The notes under the pieces: model-generated
What the model saw: the letters and a program-made list of their open reading frames with translations, nothing else
Database searches by the model: none
Told to the model about the DNA's origin: nothing
From: an uncultured Lachnospiraceae bacterium
GTDB taxonomy: Bacteria > Bacillota > Clostridia > Lachnospirales > Lachnospiraceae
Direction: 5' to 3'
Assembly: GCA_910588535.1 (NCBI GenBank)
Contig: CAJUOO010000054.1
Location: forward strand, 1-22,816
Length of the DNA: 22,816 nucleotides
Shown here: piece by piece, positions 7,774 to 15,565 of the stretch
Numbering within the stretch: position 1 is the stretch's first letter
Layout of the letters: each line of letters starts with the position of its first letter
Made by a program: the position numbers and the translations under genes

Positions 7774-10578
7774 ATGCAGGTGCAGGCGTCAGGAGTGACA
7801 GAGAAGATGCGCGTGACTGCCTTTTTGGATGGAAAGATAGCACAAGAGGAAAAGAGCGCAGAGATAGAAAAAGTGAGGGAGAAGCCGCAGGGGCACAGCG
7901 GTGTCAGGAAGACAGGGGTGGAAAAAACCATCGGACTGTATCAGGGCGAAACTGCTGTGCAGGATGCGGCTTCTAAGCGTGCGGCTGAGATCAAGGATAA
8001 GTTGATGAAGCTTGTAAATCAGTCGTCCGGCATGGAGTTATTTGGCATGAAGCAGGAGGGGTACAGTCTTAATGCCGCGGATGTTGAGAAGATAGAGACG
8101 GTGATTGATCAGATTCAAGTAAAGCTGGCGGCATATTGTGATTCTTACGTTCCCCCGCTTCAGGTAGACAGCGATATGGCGGAGGAGATTCTGGGGGATG
8201 CAGCGCTGGCAGGTAATATCACACAGAGGTTTTATGAGTATGGTGTGGTGCCCACGGAGGATAATATAAAAGAGGCGGGGGAAGCTGTCGCGATGGCACA
8301 GGCAGTAGAGGCCCCATCCCGGACGGAGGCTGGATATATGGCGGCTTCCGGCATGGAGCCCACCATAGAGAATCTGTATCAGACAGAACATACGCCTGTT
8401 CCAGAGCAGGGGAGTGAACCGTTATCAGAGAGTGATTGGGAACAGCTGAAATCACAGGCGGAGAAGCTTCTTTCAGAAGCAGGGATGGAACCAAATGAGG
8501 ATAATTTAGACACTGCCAGATGGATGATTGAGCAGGGGATTCCGATGAGCAAGGAGATGCTTTGTGCATTTTCGAATATTTTGACTGTGGATGGAGAGAT
8601 GAGCACAGATGAGATTGTTGATACCATAGCACAGGCAATGGCAAAGGGCAAGGATGCAAGAGAGGCACTTCTCACGGGCGAGGGTTATACGCAGGAGAGA
8701 GTGGAGTCCGTCTTGGACAGAGTTGAGAAGGAAACGGCTGCGGATTTGACCGCTGAGGGGACCACTGGCATCGAGGAGCTGACAAGGCGGCGTCGTATGG
8801 AAGAGATCCGTCTGATGATGACCACAGAGGCAGGGTTTGCCCTGTTAAAAAAAGGAATTGAGATTGACACACTCTCTCTGAGTGAGCTGGTAGATGCCTT
8901 GAAGGAGCAGGAGAAGGAGTACTATAAAGCACTGTACCAGTATGATGGGCTGGAGGCTTCTCCTGAGAAGCTGGCAGAAGTTCAGGATGTCAATTATACC
9001 GTAGAGGCATTGAAGGAAATGCCTTCCTATGTTGTCGGAATGATGTATCAGAGTCAGGAGGAAGTGACAGCGGCAGCTACCTATGAGGCAGGATTGCCGC
9101 TTAAGGCAGTGCTGGATGCGGCACATACCACATACGATGCACTTATGACAGCTCCTGATCGCGAGTATGGTGATAGTCTTACCAAGGCATTTGGCAACAT
9201 TGATGAGCTGCTTGCAGATATGGACAGGGAGACAACACCAGAGAACCGACGCGTGATCAAGATTCTTGCTTATAATCAGATGGAATTAAATGATCAAAAT
9301 ATGGATGCAGTGACAGAGCTTGACAGAGAATATCAATATCTACTTAAAAATCTGACACCTCGTGTGACCATGCATATGATAGAGAAACATATCAATCCGC
9401 TTAAGACAGAGATTCATGAGCTGAATGATCAGATAGAAGCGATAAAAGAGGAGATTGGTCCTGAGAAGGCGGAGACATACAGTGAGTTTTTGTGGAAACT
9501 TGAGAAACAGACGGATCTGGCGAAGGAAGATCGGGATGCATATATTGGATTATACCGGCTGTTAAATCAGGTTGACAGAACCGGAGAGGCGGCGATTGGT
9601 GCGCTGGTAAATCAGAATCAGGATGTGACATTGGATAATCTGCTGTCAGCCGTGCGTTCTCGCAGGGCGCGTGGGATAAATGTCTCAGTGGATGATGAGT
9701 TTGGATTCTTAACGAATATAATACCAAAGGGAACTTCTATCTCCGATCAGTTAAAGGGCTTTATGGAGACGATGCAGCAGGACGATGGGTCCTATGAGGA
9801 GGAGCAGAAGAGGCAGATGCAGAATCTGGCAAAGGAAGCAGAGACGATTCGATTGCTCGCTCAGACGGAGGAGCCAGTAAGTCTTGATAATTTGCAGGCA
9901 GCACATCATATCGCCTATGAGGAGATGACCTTCTTACAAAGAGTGCAGGAGCTGGGAAGAAAACAGGATAAGCATCAGGAAAAGAGCTGGCAGAACCGAT
10001 TAGAGAGCAAGGAAGCGATGCAGGAGGGCTATAAGGAGCTTGAAGGGGCCGCAGAAGAGCTTGTCGCAGAGGCGATGGAGAATGTAGATAACGGAAGAGA
10101 GACGATAGAAGAGCTGCGTCTGCTGTGCCGCACGGTGGCATTAGCAGGAAGACTTGCCTCCTTTGAGGATTACCATATGCCGGTGGAGATAGAGGGAGAG
10201 ACCTGCGCCGTTCATGTGCGTCTGATACATAATGCTGATGAGGCGGGAAGAGCAGAGGTATCTATGGAGATACCGAATCAGGGAAAGCTTCGAGCGGATT
10301 TCCGGCTGGGAGAGGAGAGCACTACAGCCTTTATTATGGCGGATTCTCCTGAGCTTCTTGAAACAGCAAGAATGGCTGGTCACGAATTTGCCGGGGCTAT
10401 GGCAGATTCGGGATTCCCGGAGTTGGAGCTTACCTATGCTGATGGAAGAAGGCTTCCTCCAGTGACAGATGACAGGACTAATAACACGGCGGATACTTCT
10501 AAGCTGTATCAGATCACAAAGGAATTTATCACAGCGGTTGTTAAGTCCCAGAAGGGAAATGCCGATAAAAATATATAA
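7774..10578 (+). CDS. Large flagellar helical-repeat protein, DUF6240-like with FliK-like C-terminal domain
   Basis: A 934-residue acidic protein without signal peptide or membrane segments. It is mostly helical and carries a recurring short motif of the form P-T-x-E-N-L/I: VPTEDNI near 160, EPTIENL near 196, EPNEDNL near 240, DVTLDNL near 617, PVSLDNL near 701. This style matches the Lachnospiraceae DUF6240 family as I recall it. Residues from about 797 to 890 (PVEIEGETCAVHVR, then AGRAEVSMEI, LRADF and a helical end) resemble the Flg_hook domain at the C-terminus of FliK, the hook-length and export-switch protein. It has its own sigma-28-like promoter and sits directly before flagellin. The start has only a weak GGGA upstream. 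A role as hook-length ruler or export-switch protein is inferred, not shown. Confidence 0.7.
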   Translation: MQVQASGVTEKMRVTAFLDGKIAQEEKSAEIEKVREKPQGHSGVRKTGVEKTIGLYQGETAVQDAASKRAAEIKDKLMKLVNQSSGMELFGMKQEGYSLNAADVEKIETVIDQIQVKLAAYCDSYVPPLQVDSDMAEEILGDAALAGNITQRFYEYGVVPTEDNIKEAGEAVAMAQAVEAPSRTEAGYMAASGMEPTIENLYQTEHTPVPEQGSEPLSESDWEQLKSQAEKLLSEAGMEPNEDNLDTARWMIEQGIPMSKEMLCAFSNILTVDGEMSTDEIVDTIAQAMAKGKDAREALLTGEGYTQERVESVLDRVEKETAADLTAEGTTGIEELTRRRRMEEIRLMMTTEAGFALLKKGIEIDTLSLSELVDALKEQEKEYYKALYQYDGLEASPEKLAEVQDVNYTVEALKEMPSYVVGMMYQSQEEVTAAATYEAGLPLKAVLDAAHTTYDALMTAPDREYGDSLTKAFGNIDELLADMDRETTPENRRVIKILAYNQMELNDQNMDAVTELDREYQYLLKNLTPRVTMHMIEKHINPLKTEIHELNDQIEAIKEEIGPEKAETYSEFLWKLEKQTDLAKEDRDAYIGLYRLLNQVDRTGEAAIGALVNQNQDVTLDNLLSAVRSRRARGINVSVDDEFGFLTNIIPKGTSISDQLKGFMETMQQDDGSYEEEQKRQMQNLAKEAETIRLLAQTEEPVSLDNLQAAHHIAYEEMTFLQRVQELGRKQDKHQEKSWQNRLESKEAMQEGYKELEGAAEELVAEAMENVDNGRETIEELRLLCRTVALAGRLASFEDYHMPVEIEGETCAVHVRLIHNADEAGRAEVSMEIPNQGKLRADFRLGEESTTAFIMADSPELLETARMAGHEFAGAMADSGFPELELTYADGRRLPPVTDDRTNNTADTSKLYQITKEFITAVVKSQKGNADKNI
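10542..10568 (+). promoter_or_regulatory. Sigma-28 (SigD/FliA)-like promoter of flagellin
   Basis: TAAG at 10542-10545 is followed after 15 bases by a perfect GCCGATAA at 10561-10568. The -10 box lies in the last codons of the upstream gene, giving a leader of about 100 bases before the flagellin ATG at 10677. Confidence 0.8.
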
Positions 10579-10676
10579 CAATAAATGTATGCCATAGAGC
10601 GGCGGTCGGTACGGAGACTGACAGGAGGCAAACGGATTTGCAGATGTCGCAGCAAACAGGCGGAAAGGATTAGCAG
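10575..10676 (+). promoter_or_regulatory. GGA-rich flagellin leader, candidate CsrA-binding region
   Basis: Five GGA motifs occur in 57 bases: 10613, 10624, 10634, 10662 and 10667. One sits in the loop of a hairpin, gcaaa-CGGA-tttgc (10628-10641), and the last is in the Shine-Dalgarno sequence (aaAGGA). A second hairpin is possible, with tttgc at 10637-10641 pairing gcaaa at 10652-10656, and excludes the first. GGA in hairpin loops and at the ribosome site is the known CsrA recognition pattern in Bacillus hag. CsrA binding here is inferred. Confidence 0.55.
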
Positions 10677-12419
10677 ATGAGAATTAATACAAATATATCA
10701 GCGATTATCGCAAACAGCCACCTGCAGAGGAATGATGATCTGGTGAGCCGGTCTTTGGAGAGACTTTCATCAGGCTACAAGCTGAATCGCTCCTCCGACG
10801 ATTCGGCTGGAATGGCAATTTCTTCAAAGATGCGCACCCAGATTAAGGGCTTAAATCAGGCAAATCAGAATGCATCAGATGGTGTGTCGCTGGTGCAGAC
10901 AGCAGAGGGTGCATTGAATGAGGTGGAGGCTATGCTTCAGAGAATGAGGCAGCTCGCTGTTCAGGGAGCGAACGGAACAAACAGCTACAGTGAGCGAAAA
11001 GCTATCACAGAGGAGATCGATGCACTTCGAGAAGAGATTGAGCGTATTGCGAAGACAACAGAGTTTAATAAGCAGACTTTGCTTGATGGAACACAGGAGA
11101 GAAGGCGCTACACAGATGTGACGGGAGTGAAGGTGACATCTTTGTCAGAGAATGTAAAAGCAGGATTTTATGCAATATCTGTATCTGCTTTTGCGACGCC
11201 GGCGACAGCTACTCTTACATTTTCAAAAGCAGACACAGATGTCGTTGGTGTAAAAGGTAGATTGGAGATCAATGGATATGACGTTCTAGTGGAAGCATCT
11301 GACACGATTGCAGATGTCAAGGGAAAGATTATGGGAGCTATGGATAAGGTGAACTTAGTGGCTTCCGATGCGAGCACTGGAGGACAGAATGCTTTGAGCA
11401 TGACTACGTATGAGTATGGAAGAGATGCGGTGATAACCTGTGTTTGTAGTTCATATGAATTAAATGATGCGCTGGGTCTGGGATTCTTGCCAAGAGAGGC
11501 GGAGCTTAATTTTAATTATAAGGATGATAAAGATCAGATTGGAACAGCAGGAAATATTATGGTCAATGGACAACCGATCCCTGTGGCAGCAACAGATACC
11601 ATTAAAGATGTGAAGGATAAGATAAAAGCCGCTGCGCCGGGATTGAATATAGATGCATCAGATTATGCAAGTGGACTAAAGTTGACCACAAAGGAATTTG
11701 GAGCGACTGCCAAGGTGCAGATTAGTGCGGATGTTCCTGCTTTGCAGAGTGCTCTGGGAATCAAGACACAGGTAAATGAGCTAAAAGTAGTAGGTAAGGA
11801 TATGGAGGCACAGATTGCAGGAAAAAATCTGCCGGGCATAAGTGAATTTACCAATACCTCTGTTTTGACATGCCGTGGAAATAAAGCGCTTATCCGGGAT
11901 AATCATGGTTTTGAGATGGAGATCACGGTGGAGAAGGATCAGATGATTCAGGAAGATATTGATAAAATCGATCCGACAGCTAATCCTAAGAAAGAATTAA
12001 AAATCACAACTGAGGTAAAGGATCTCGGTATGATGACGCTTCATGTTGGTGCCAATGAAGGACAGATTATTGATGTCAACATTCCTGAGGTTAGTCTTAA
12101 GAGCCTTGGCATTGACCTGATGAACACCAGCACGGAGGATGGTTGTGGTAAGGCACTTACAGCGCTGGATGGAGCGATTGAGAAGGTCTCTTCTATTCGT
12201 GCAAGCTTGGGTGCATATCAGAATCGTTTGGAGTCAACAATCAATAATCTAAGCTCCTCCGAGGAAAACTTAACAGCCGCAATTTCTCGTATCGAAGATA
12301 CAGATATGGCGGAGGAGATGACAGAGTTTACCAAGCTTCAGGTATTGACGCAGGCATCTACTGCTATGGTTGCACAGGCAAATGAGCGCCCGCAGACAGT
12401 ATTGCAGTTATTATCATAA
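10677..12419 (+). CDS. Flagellin (flagellar filament subunit) with two flagellin-IN-like repeats
   Basis: A 580-residue flagellin, exported through the flagellar machine and polymerised into the filament. The N-terminal D0/D1 region is canonical (MRINTNISAIIANSHL, LERLSSGYKLNRSSDDSAG, LNQANQNASDGVSLVQTAEG). The C-terminal D1/D0 region is too (GAYQNRLESTINNL, ISRIEDTDMAEEM, ending VLQLLS). The middle holds two related segments, GRLEINGYDVLVEASDTI from about 194 and GNIMVNGQPIPVAATDTI from about 292. Both have a following VKxKI and look like the flagellin hook IN motif. Four cysteines (255, 257, 399, 490) are unusual for a flagellin. GGAAAGGA precedes the ATG. It is transcribed from a sigma-28-like promoter, and FliS follows 32 bases after its stop. 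Confidence 0.96.
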   Translation: MRINTNISAIIANSHLQRNDDLVSRSLERLSSGYKLNRSSDDSAGMAISSKMRTQIKGLNQANQNASDGVSLVQTAEGALNEVEAMLQRMRQLAVQGANGTNSYSERKAITEEIDALREEIERIAKTTEFNKQTLLDGTQERRRYTDVTGVKVTSLSENVKAGFYAISVSAFATPATATLTFSKADTDVVGVKGRLEINGYDVLVEASDTIADVKGKIMGAMDKVNLVASDASTGGQNALSMTTYEYGRDAVITCVCSSYELNDALGLGFLPREAELNFNYKDDKDQIGTAGNIMVNGQPIPVAATDTIKDVKDKIKAAAPGLNIDASDYASGLKLTTKEFGATAKVQISADVPALQSALGIKTQVNELKVVGKDMEAQIAGKNLPGISEFTNTSVLTCRGNKALIRDNHGFEMEITVEKDQMIQEDIDKIDPTANPKKELKITTEVKDLGMMTLHVGANEGQIIDVNIPEVSLKSLGIDLMNTSTEDGCGKALTALDGAIEKVSSIRASLGAYQNRLESTINNLSSSEENLTAAISRIEDTDMAEEMTEFTKLQVLTQASTAMVAQANERPQTVLQLLS

Positions 12420-12451
12420 AAGTTGAGATCTGCGAAGGTGGGTGAGAGCTG

Positions 12452-12919
12452 ATGACAAAGGAAGAGATTCAGGAATATAGTCTCCGCATTACACAGGGAA
12501 ATCGATCTGATCTGGTGGTGGTGACATATGACATTATTTTGAAATATCTTAATGACGCCAGAGCAGAGTATCAATCAGGTGAGAAGGAGCAGTTTGTCCT
12601 TTTCATCAAGAAAGCAAATGACTTTCTGGCAGAGTTGATGAGAGCATTGGATTTGCAGTATCCTATGTCCAGAAATTTGATGAGCATTTATCGATTTGTT
12701 CAAAAAAATCTATTGCAGGCACAATTTCAGAAAGAGCCATCCAGTCTGGAAGGGATGGATCGGATATTAAGTGAATTGAGAGAGGCATTTGCAGAGGTTG
12801 CCCGGCAGGATAAGAGTGAGCCATTGACAGGTGGAAGAGGGCAGGTATACGCAGGACTTACCTATGGGAAGGGCAGCCTGATAGAATCATATGAACCAAA
12901 TCCCGGATTCAGAGCCTAA
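12452..12919 (+). CDS. fliS: Flagellin export chaperone FliS
   Basis: A 155-residue helical protein of the FliS family, which holds unpolymerised flagellin and delivers it to the export gate. Family features are the early ITQGNRSDLVVVTYDIILKY segment (FliS has TASPGELTLMLYEGAIRF), then FLAELMRALDLQYPMSRNL and LSELREAFAEVAR. The C-terminal extension QVYAGLTYGKGSL goes beyond the minimal 125-residue FliS; I recall similar tails in Lachnospiraceae relatives. It sits 32 bases after flagellin, its substrate, with AAGGTGGG before ATG, and likely depends on the flagellin promoter. Its stop codon lies in the loop of the operon terminator. Confidence 0.85.
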   Translation: MTKEEIQEYSLRITQGNRSDLVVVTYDIILKYLNDARAEYQSGEKEQFVLFIKKANDFLAELMRALDLQYPMSRNLMSIYRFVQKNLLQAQFQKEPSSLEGMDRILSELREAFAEVARQDKSEPLTGGRGQVYAGLTYGKGSLIESYEPNPGFRA

Positions 12920-12942
12920 GTGGGCTCTGAATCCGATTTTGC
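12904..12942 (+). terminator. Terminator of the flagellin-fliS operon
   Basis: A perfect 13-bp stem, 12904-12916 with 12923-12935, has a six-base loop (taagtg) that contains the fliS stop codon, and is followed by atttt. The left arm therefore encodes the last fliS residues. Confidence 0.8.
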
Positions 12943-12986
12943 TGCTTGCCTACTAAAAAGGTGTATGCTTTAACGGGGGTGTTACA

Positions 12987-13478
12987 ATGAATCAGACATA
13001 TGATATGTTTAACGAGATTCTGGTAAAATTGTTTCGAGATATTATGGATATAGAAGGAAAGGCAATTATTACTGAGGAGTTTCAGGATATTTCTAACAAC
13101 GATATGCATATTATTGAAGCAATTGGATTGCATGAAAAGAAAAATATGTCAACAGTGGCAAAGGCGTTGTCTGTGACAATTGGAACTTTGACGATCGCGA
13201 TTAACAGCCTTGTTAAAAAAGGGTATGTCAATCGTGTTCGCAGTGAGCAGGACAGGCGCGTCGTATATATTTCATTGACACCAAAGGGAGAAAAAGCGTA
13301 CAAACATCATGAAGAATTTCACAGACAGATGATATTGGCAACCATTGAGGGACTGTCAGAAGAGGAGACAAGAATACTTGTCAAGGCTTTATCTAATTTA
13401 AATGATTTCTTTCGAAATATGACAAGTGGACGGGAGATAGAATCATTAAAGAGAGCAGTAGAGAAAAAGGCTTTATAA
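12987..13478 (+). CDS. MarR-family regulator, FabT-like
   Basis: A 163-residue winged-helix repressor. Seen: DMHIIEAIG, then STVAKALSVTIGTLTIAINSL as recognition helices (about residues 50-75), KKGYVNRVRSEQDRRVVYISLT as the wing with the family DxR motif, and LSEEETRILVKALSNLNDFF as the dimer helix. These segments closely match FabT, the repressor of fatty-acid synthesis genes in streptococci and clostridia. FabT usually heads a fab gene cluster, but here no such gene is adjacent. GGGGGTG lies five bases before ATG. It has no clear promoter, and hairpins follow its stop. MarR membership is firm; the fatty-acid role is inferred from similarity alone. Confidence 0.85.
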   Translation: MNQTYDMFNEILVKLFRDIMDIEGKAIITEEFQDISNNDMHIIEAIGLHEKKNMSTVAKALSVTIGTLTIAINSLVKKGYVNRVRSEQDRRVVYISLTPKGEKAYKHHEEFHRQMILATIEGLSEEETRILVKALSNLNDFFRNMTSGREIESLKRAVEKKAL

Positions 13479-13488
13479 ATAGGATAAG

Positions 13489-13518
13489 ATTCAGAAAGAT
13501 GGATATATCTTTCTGAAT
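13489..13518 (+). terminator. Hairpin just after the MarR gene
   Basis: attcagaaagat (13489-13500) pairs perfectly with atctttctgaat (13507-13518) around a six-base loop, about ten bases after the stop codon. No T tract follows directly, so it may be an mRNA 3' stabilising hairpin rather than the terminator itself. Confidence 0.45.
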
Positions 13519-13528
13519 GGTATGGTAG

Positions 13529-13595
13529 AAATATGTTCGAGAGCGGTTTACGAAGTTAGACTGCTCTCAAACATATTTCATCAATTTTTTTATTA
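13529..13595 (+). terminator. Long-stem terminator between convergent genes
   Basis: A 16-bp stem (13529-13544 with 13563-13578, one G-T wobble) is followed by a run of seven T near 13585-13591. It lies between the convergent MarR and DUF885 genes and most likely ends the MarR transcript. Confidence 0.6.
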
Positions 13596-13611
13596 AAATA
13601 TCTTAATAATC

Positions 13612-15351
13612 TTAGCTTTCATAAGCTATTTTCATATATTTTGAAAGAATATCAAATGGCGTGGGGCCTATGGTCATTATAATGTCATGAAATTCTTTTA
13701 ATGAGAAATCTGCTCCGCAAAGTTTTTCTGCTTCTTCTCGCAATTCAAGAAATTCCAGATATCCAATAAAATAACTTAAGTAATTTGCAGGTTCCTCCAC
13801 CATGGTACAGAATATCTCTTGTGCAATTTCCTTATCATCAAAACCAAACATAGATAGATAAGAATAGACATCATCTTCATCCCATCCATCGTTGTGTATA
13901 CTCAGATCAACATATGCATAGAGTCCAAGGGAGGCGGAACTATTCAAGGATAGCATCCGTGCAAGGTCATCATCCAGACCAGATATGTGATAAGAATAAT
14001 GCTCTACATAAGTGGCCCAGCCTTCTGTATAACCGGAGAAACCGAATAAATTTCGCACTAGAGGTAGCTGCTTGGAGCTGGTGTAGACGGTTTGATATAG
14101 ATGTCCGGGATAGCCCTCATGTGCGATGGTAGGATAGATTTTCTCATCGGCAGATTTTTTGTTAATATAGATAATATTATTCTGCACATCATCTATCGGC
14201 GGTGTAAGATAAAAGGCAGGACTGGAATGTTCCTCCATGGATTCATGGACATACTTCACTGTATAGTTGACATCAGGCGCTTTAGGAAAATCTTTTTCAA
14301 TTTTATTAACCAGATCATCTAGAATGTCCTCTGGTTCTGTCAGGTGAAAGGTATAATCGTCAAAGCTTAACATTAAAGATGGATTTTCCTGCATTAATTG
14401 TTGCATCTCAAGTAAGGCGTCTGCAATATAGCGTTCTGTTTTTTGTTTTAGCTGCAAAACACTTTTAGAGGAGCCTGTTTTTGATCTAACTAAATACTTG
14501 TAATAATCATTTCCTTTGGGAAAATAACATAATCCGCCCGGATTTTGCCCGGTTCCTTTTAGGGAGGACAGGCCATCTATCAGTGTCTCGTAGGCAGGGA
14601 CAATGGAAGAAGTGATAATCTCATAATTTTTATCTTTGTACTCTTGTTTTTTTGCATCAGTGAGGTTAGGAAATTCGTCTATTTTATCATTAAATACTTC
14701 TATCATGTAATTGTCAGAAGGAGATGCGATAAATTCCTGCATCTGTTCCACAATATCGTCCACTGCAAAATCAGCCATAAACAGTCCAGCAGATGATTTT
14801 TTGCGCTCAAAAAGCAGGATGCTGTCAAATATTTCCTCGATCTGTGATGCAAGAGCAAGGTAATCCTCGATATCCCTCTCTGTGCGGAATGTGTATTCTG
14901 CAAGCAGAATGGGAAGCTGAGACTGATAGCCAATGGTTGGGCTCAGGGGCTCATCATATAAAAATAGATCGGAGACAGATAAGGATGTGTCTATGTAATC
15001 TGTTATAATATCATAAGTAAGCTGCTGCTCTTTGGACAGTGTATTATAATCAAAACTATAGATCTCTTCTTTCATCTCTATAAGACTATCCTTAAAGGAG
15101 ATAGTCTCATCTATATCAAAGCTTCCTAAAGTGGGAGCATAGTCCGTAATCCCGTAATTCTCAGGATGGGCGAGAGTATAGTGGAGATTAATGGTGTTTA
15201 AAGAAATTTCATCCATAAATAGTTGATTTGTATACTCATCAAAATTTTTTTCTACAGCCGTGGATGGCGTTTTACTACATCCGCCAAGGATACAAGCTAC
15301 AGCAAAAAAAGGGATAAGCTGTTTAAAAATAATGTTATGCTGCAATTTCAT
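13612..15351 (-). CDS. DUF885-family lipoprotein (putative metallohydrolase)
   Basis: A 579-residue surface lipoprotein of the DUF885 family. The lipobox LGGC places the acylated cysteine at residue 25, after a hydrophobic signal (IPFFAVACI). The signature HEGYPGH at 411-417 and EGWATYVEH with Glu443 form the HEXXH-like metal site of this family, so a zinc-dependent peptidase-like activity is likely. The substrate is not known to me. The start is set at 15351 because AAAGGAG lies five to six bases upstream there, rather than at an in-frame ATG ten codons earlier. It is transcribed alone, convergent with the MarR gene and divergent from the ApbE operon, with an extended -10 promoter at 15426-15434. 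Confidence 0.85.
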   Translation of the reverse strand: MKLQHNIIFKQLIPFFAVACILGGCSKTPSTAVEKNFDEYTNQLFMDEISLNTINLHYTLAHPENYGITDYAPTLGSFDIDETISFKDSLIEMKEEIYSFDYNTLSKEQQLTYDIITDYIDTSLSVSDLFLYDEPLSPTIGYQSQLPILLAEYTFRTERDIEDYLALASQIEEIFDSILLFERKKSSAGLFMADFAVDDIVEQMQEFIASPSDNYMIEVFNDKIDEFPNLTDAKKQEYKDKNYEIITSSIVPAYETLIDGLSSLKGTGQNPGGLCYFPKGNDYYKYLVRSKTGSSKSVLQLKQKTERYIADALLEMQQLMQENPSLMLSFDDYTFHLTEPEDILDDLVNKIEKDFPKAPDVNYTVKYVHESMEEHSSPAFYLTPPIDDVQNNIIYINKKSADEKIYPTIAHEGYPGHLYQTVYTSSKQLPLVRNLFGFSGYTEGWATYVEHYSYHISGLDDDLARMLSLNSSASLGLYAYVDLSIHNDGWDEDDVYSYLSMFGFDDKEIAQEIFCTMVEEPANYLSYFIGYLEFLELREEAEKLCGADFSLKEFHDIIMTIGPTPFDILSKYMKIAYES

Positions 15352-15425
15352 TTTGGCTCCTTTCCGTATGCCATAAAACACAGATGTGTTTATTAGGGAA
15401 AAATCTCTTTATCTTACACTATGAT

Positions 15426-15434
15426 ATTATAACA
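15426..15434 (-). promoter_or_regulatory. Extended -10 promoter of the DUF885 gene
   Basis: On the minus strand the sequence is TGTTATAAT, that is TGn plus a perfect -10 box, about 75 bases upstream of the start codon. The -35 region (TTCTCT at 17 bases) is poor, as often seen with extended -10 promoters. Confidence 0.6.
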
Positions 15435-15470
15435 TTTTTATTCTAAAAAGAGAAGAATAATCGAGGGATA

Positions 15471-15499
15471 TTGTTCGGACAGGATTTCTGTGATAAAAT
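15471..15499 (+). promoter_or_regulatory. Sigma-A promoter of the ApbE operon
   Basis: TTGTTC (15471-15476), a 17-base spacer and TAAAAT (15494-15499), with TG one base before the -10 box. It starts about 66 bases upstream of the ApbE start codon and diverges from the DUF885 promoter. Confidence 0.7.
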
Positions 15500-15565
15500 G
15501 AGAACGTTGAAGGCAGATCGTGTATGGGAATTTGTGAGGGGAATGGAAGCGGGTGGTAATATTAT

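Noticed and set aside
7719..7976. 85-codon plus-strand frame overlapping the start of the DUF6240-like gene
   Set aside because: The overlapping longer frame continues for over 900 codons with clear repeats. This one is Arg/Asp/Gly-rich, typical of an out-of-frame reading.
10141..10581. 146-codon minus-strand frame opposite the FliK-like domain
   Set aside because: It covers the sigma-28-like promoter and the most conserved domain of the plus-strand gene and has no family signal.
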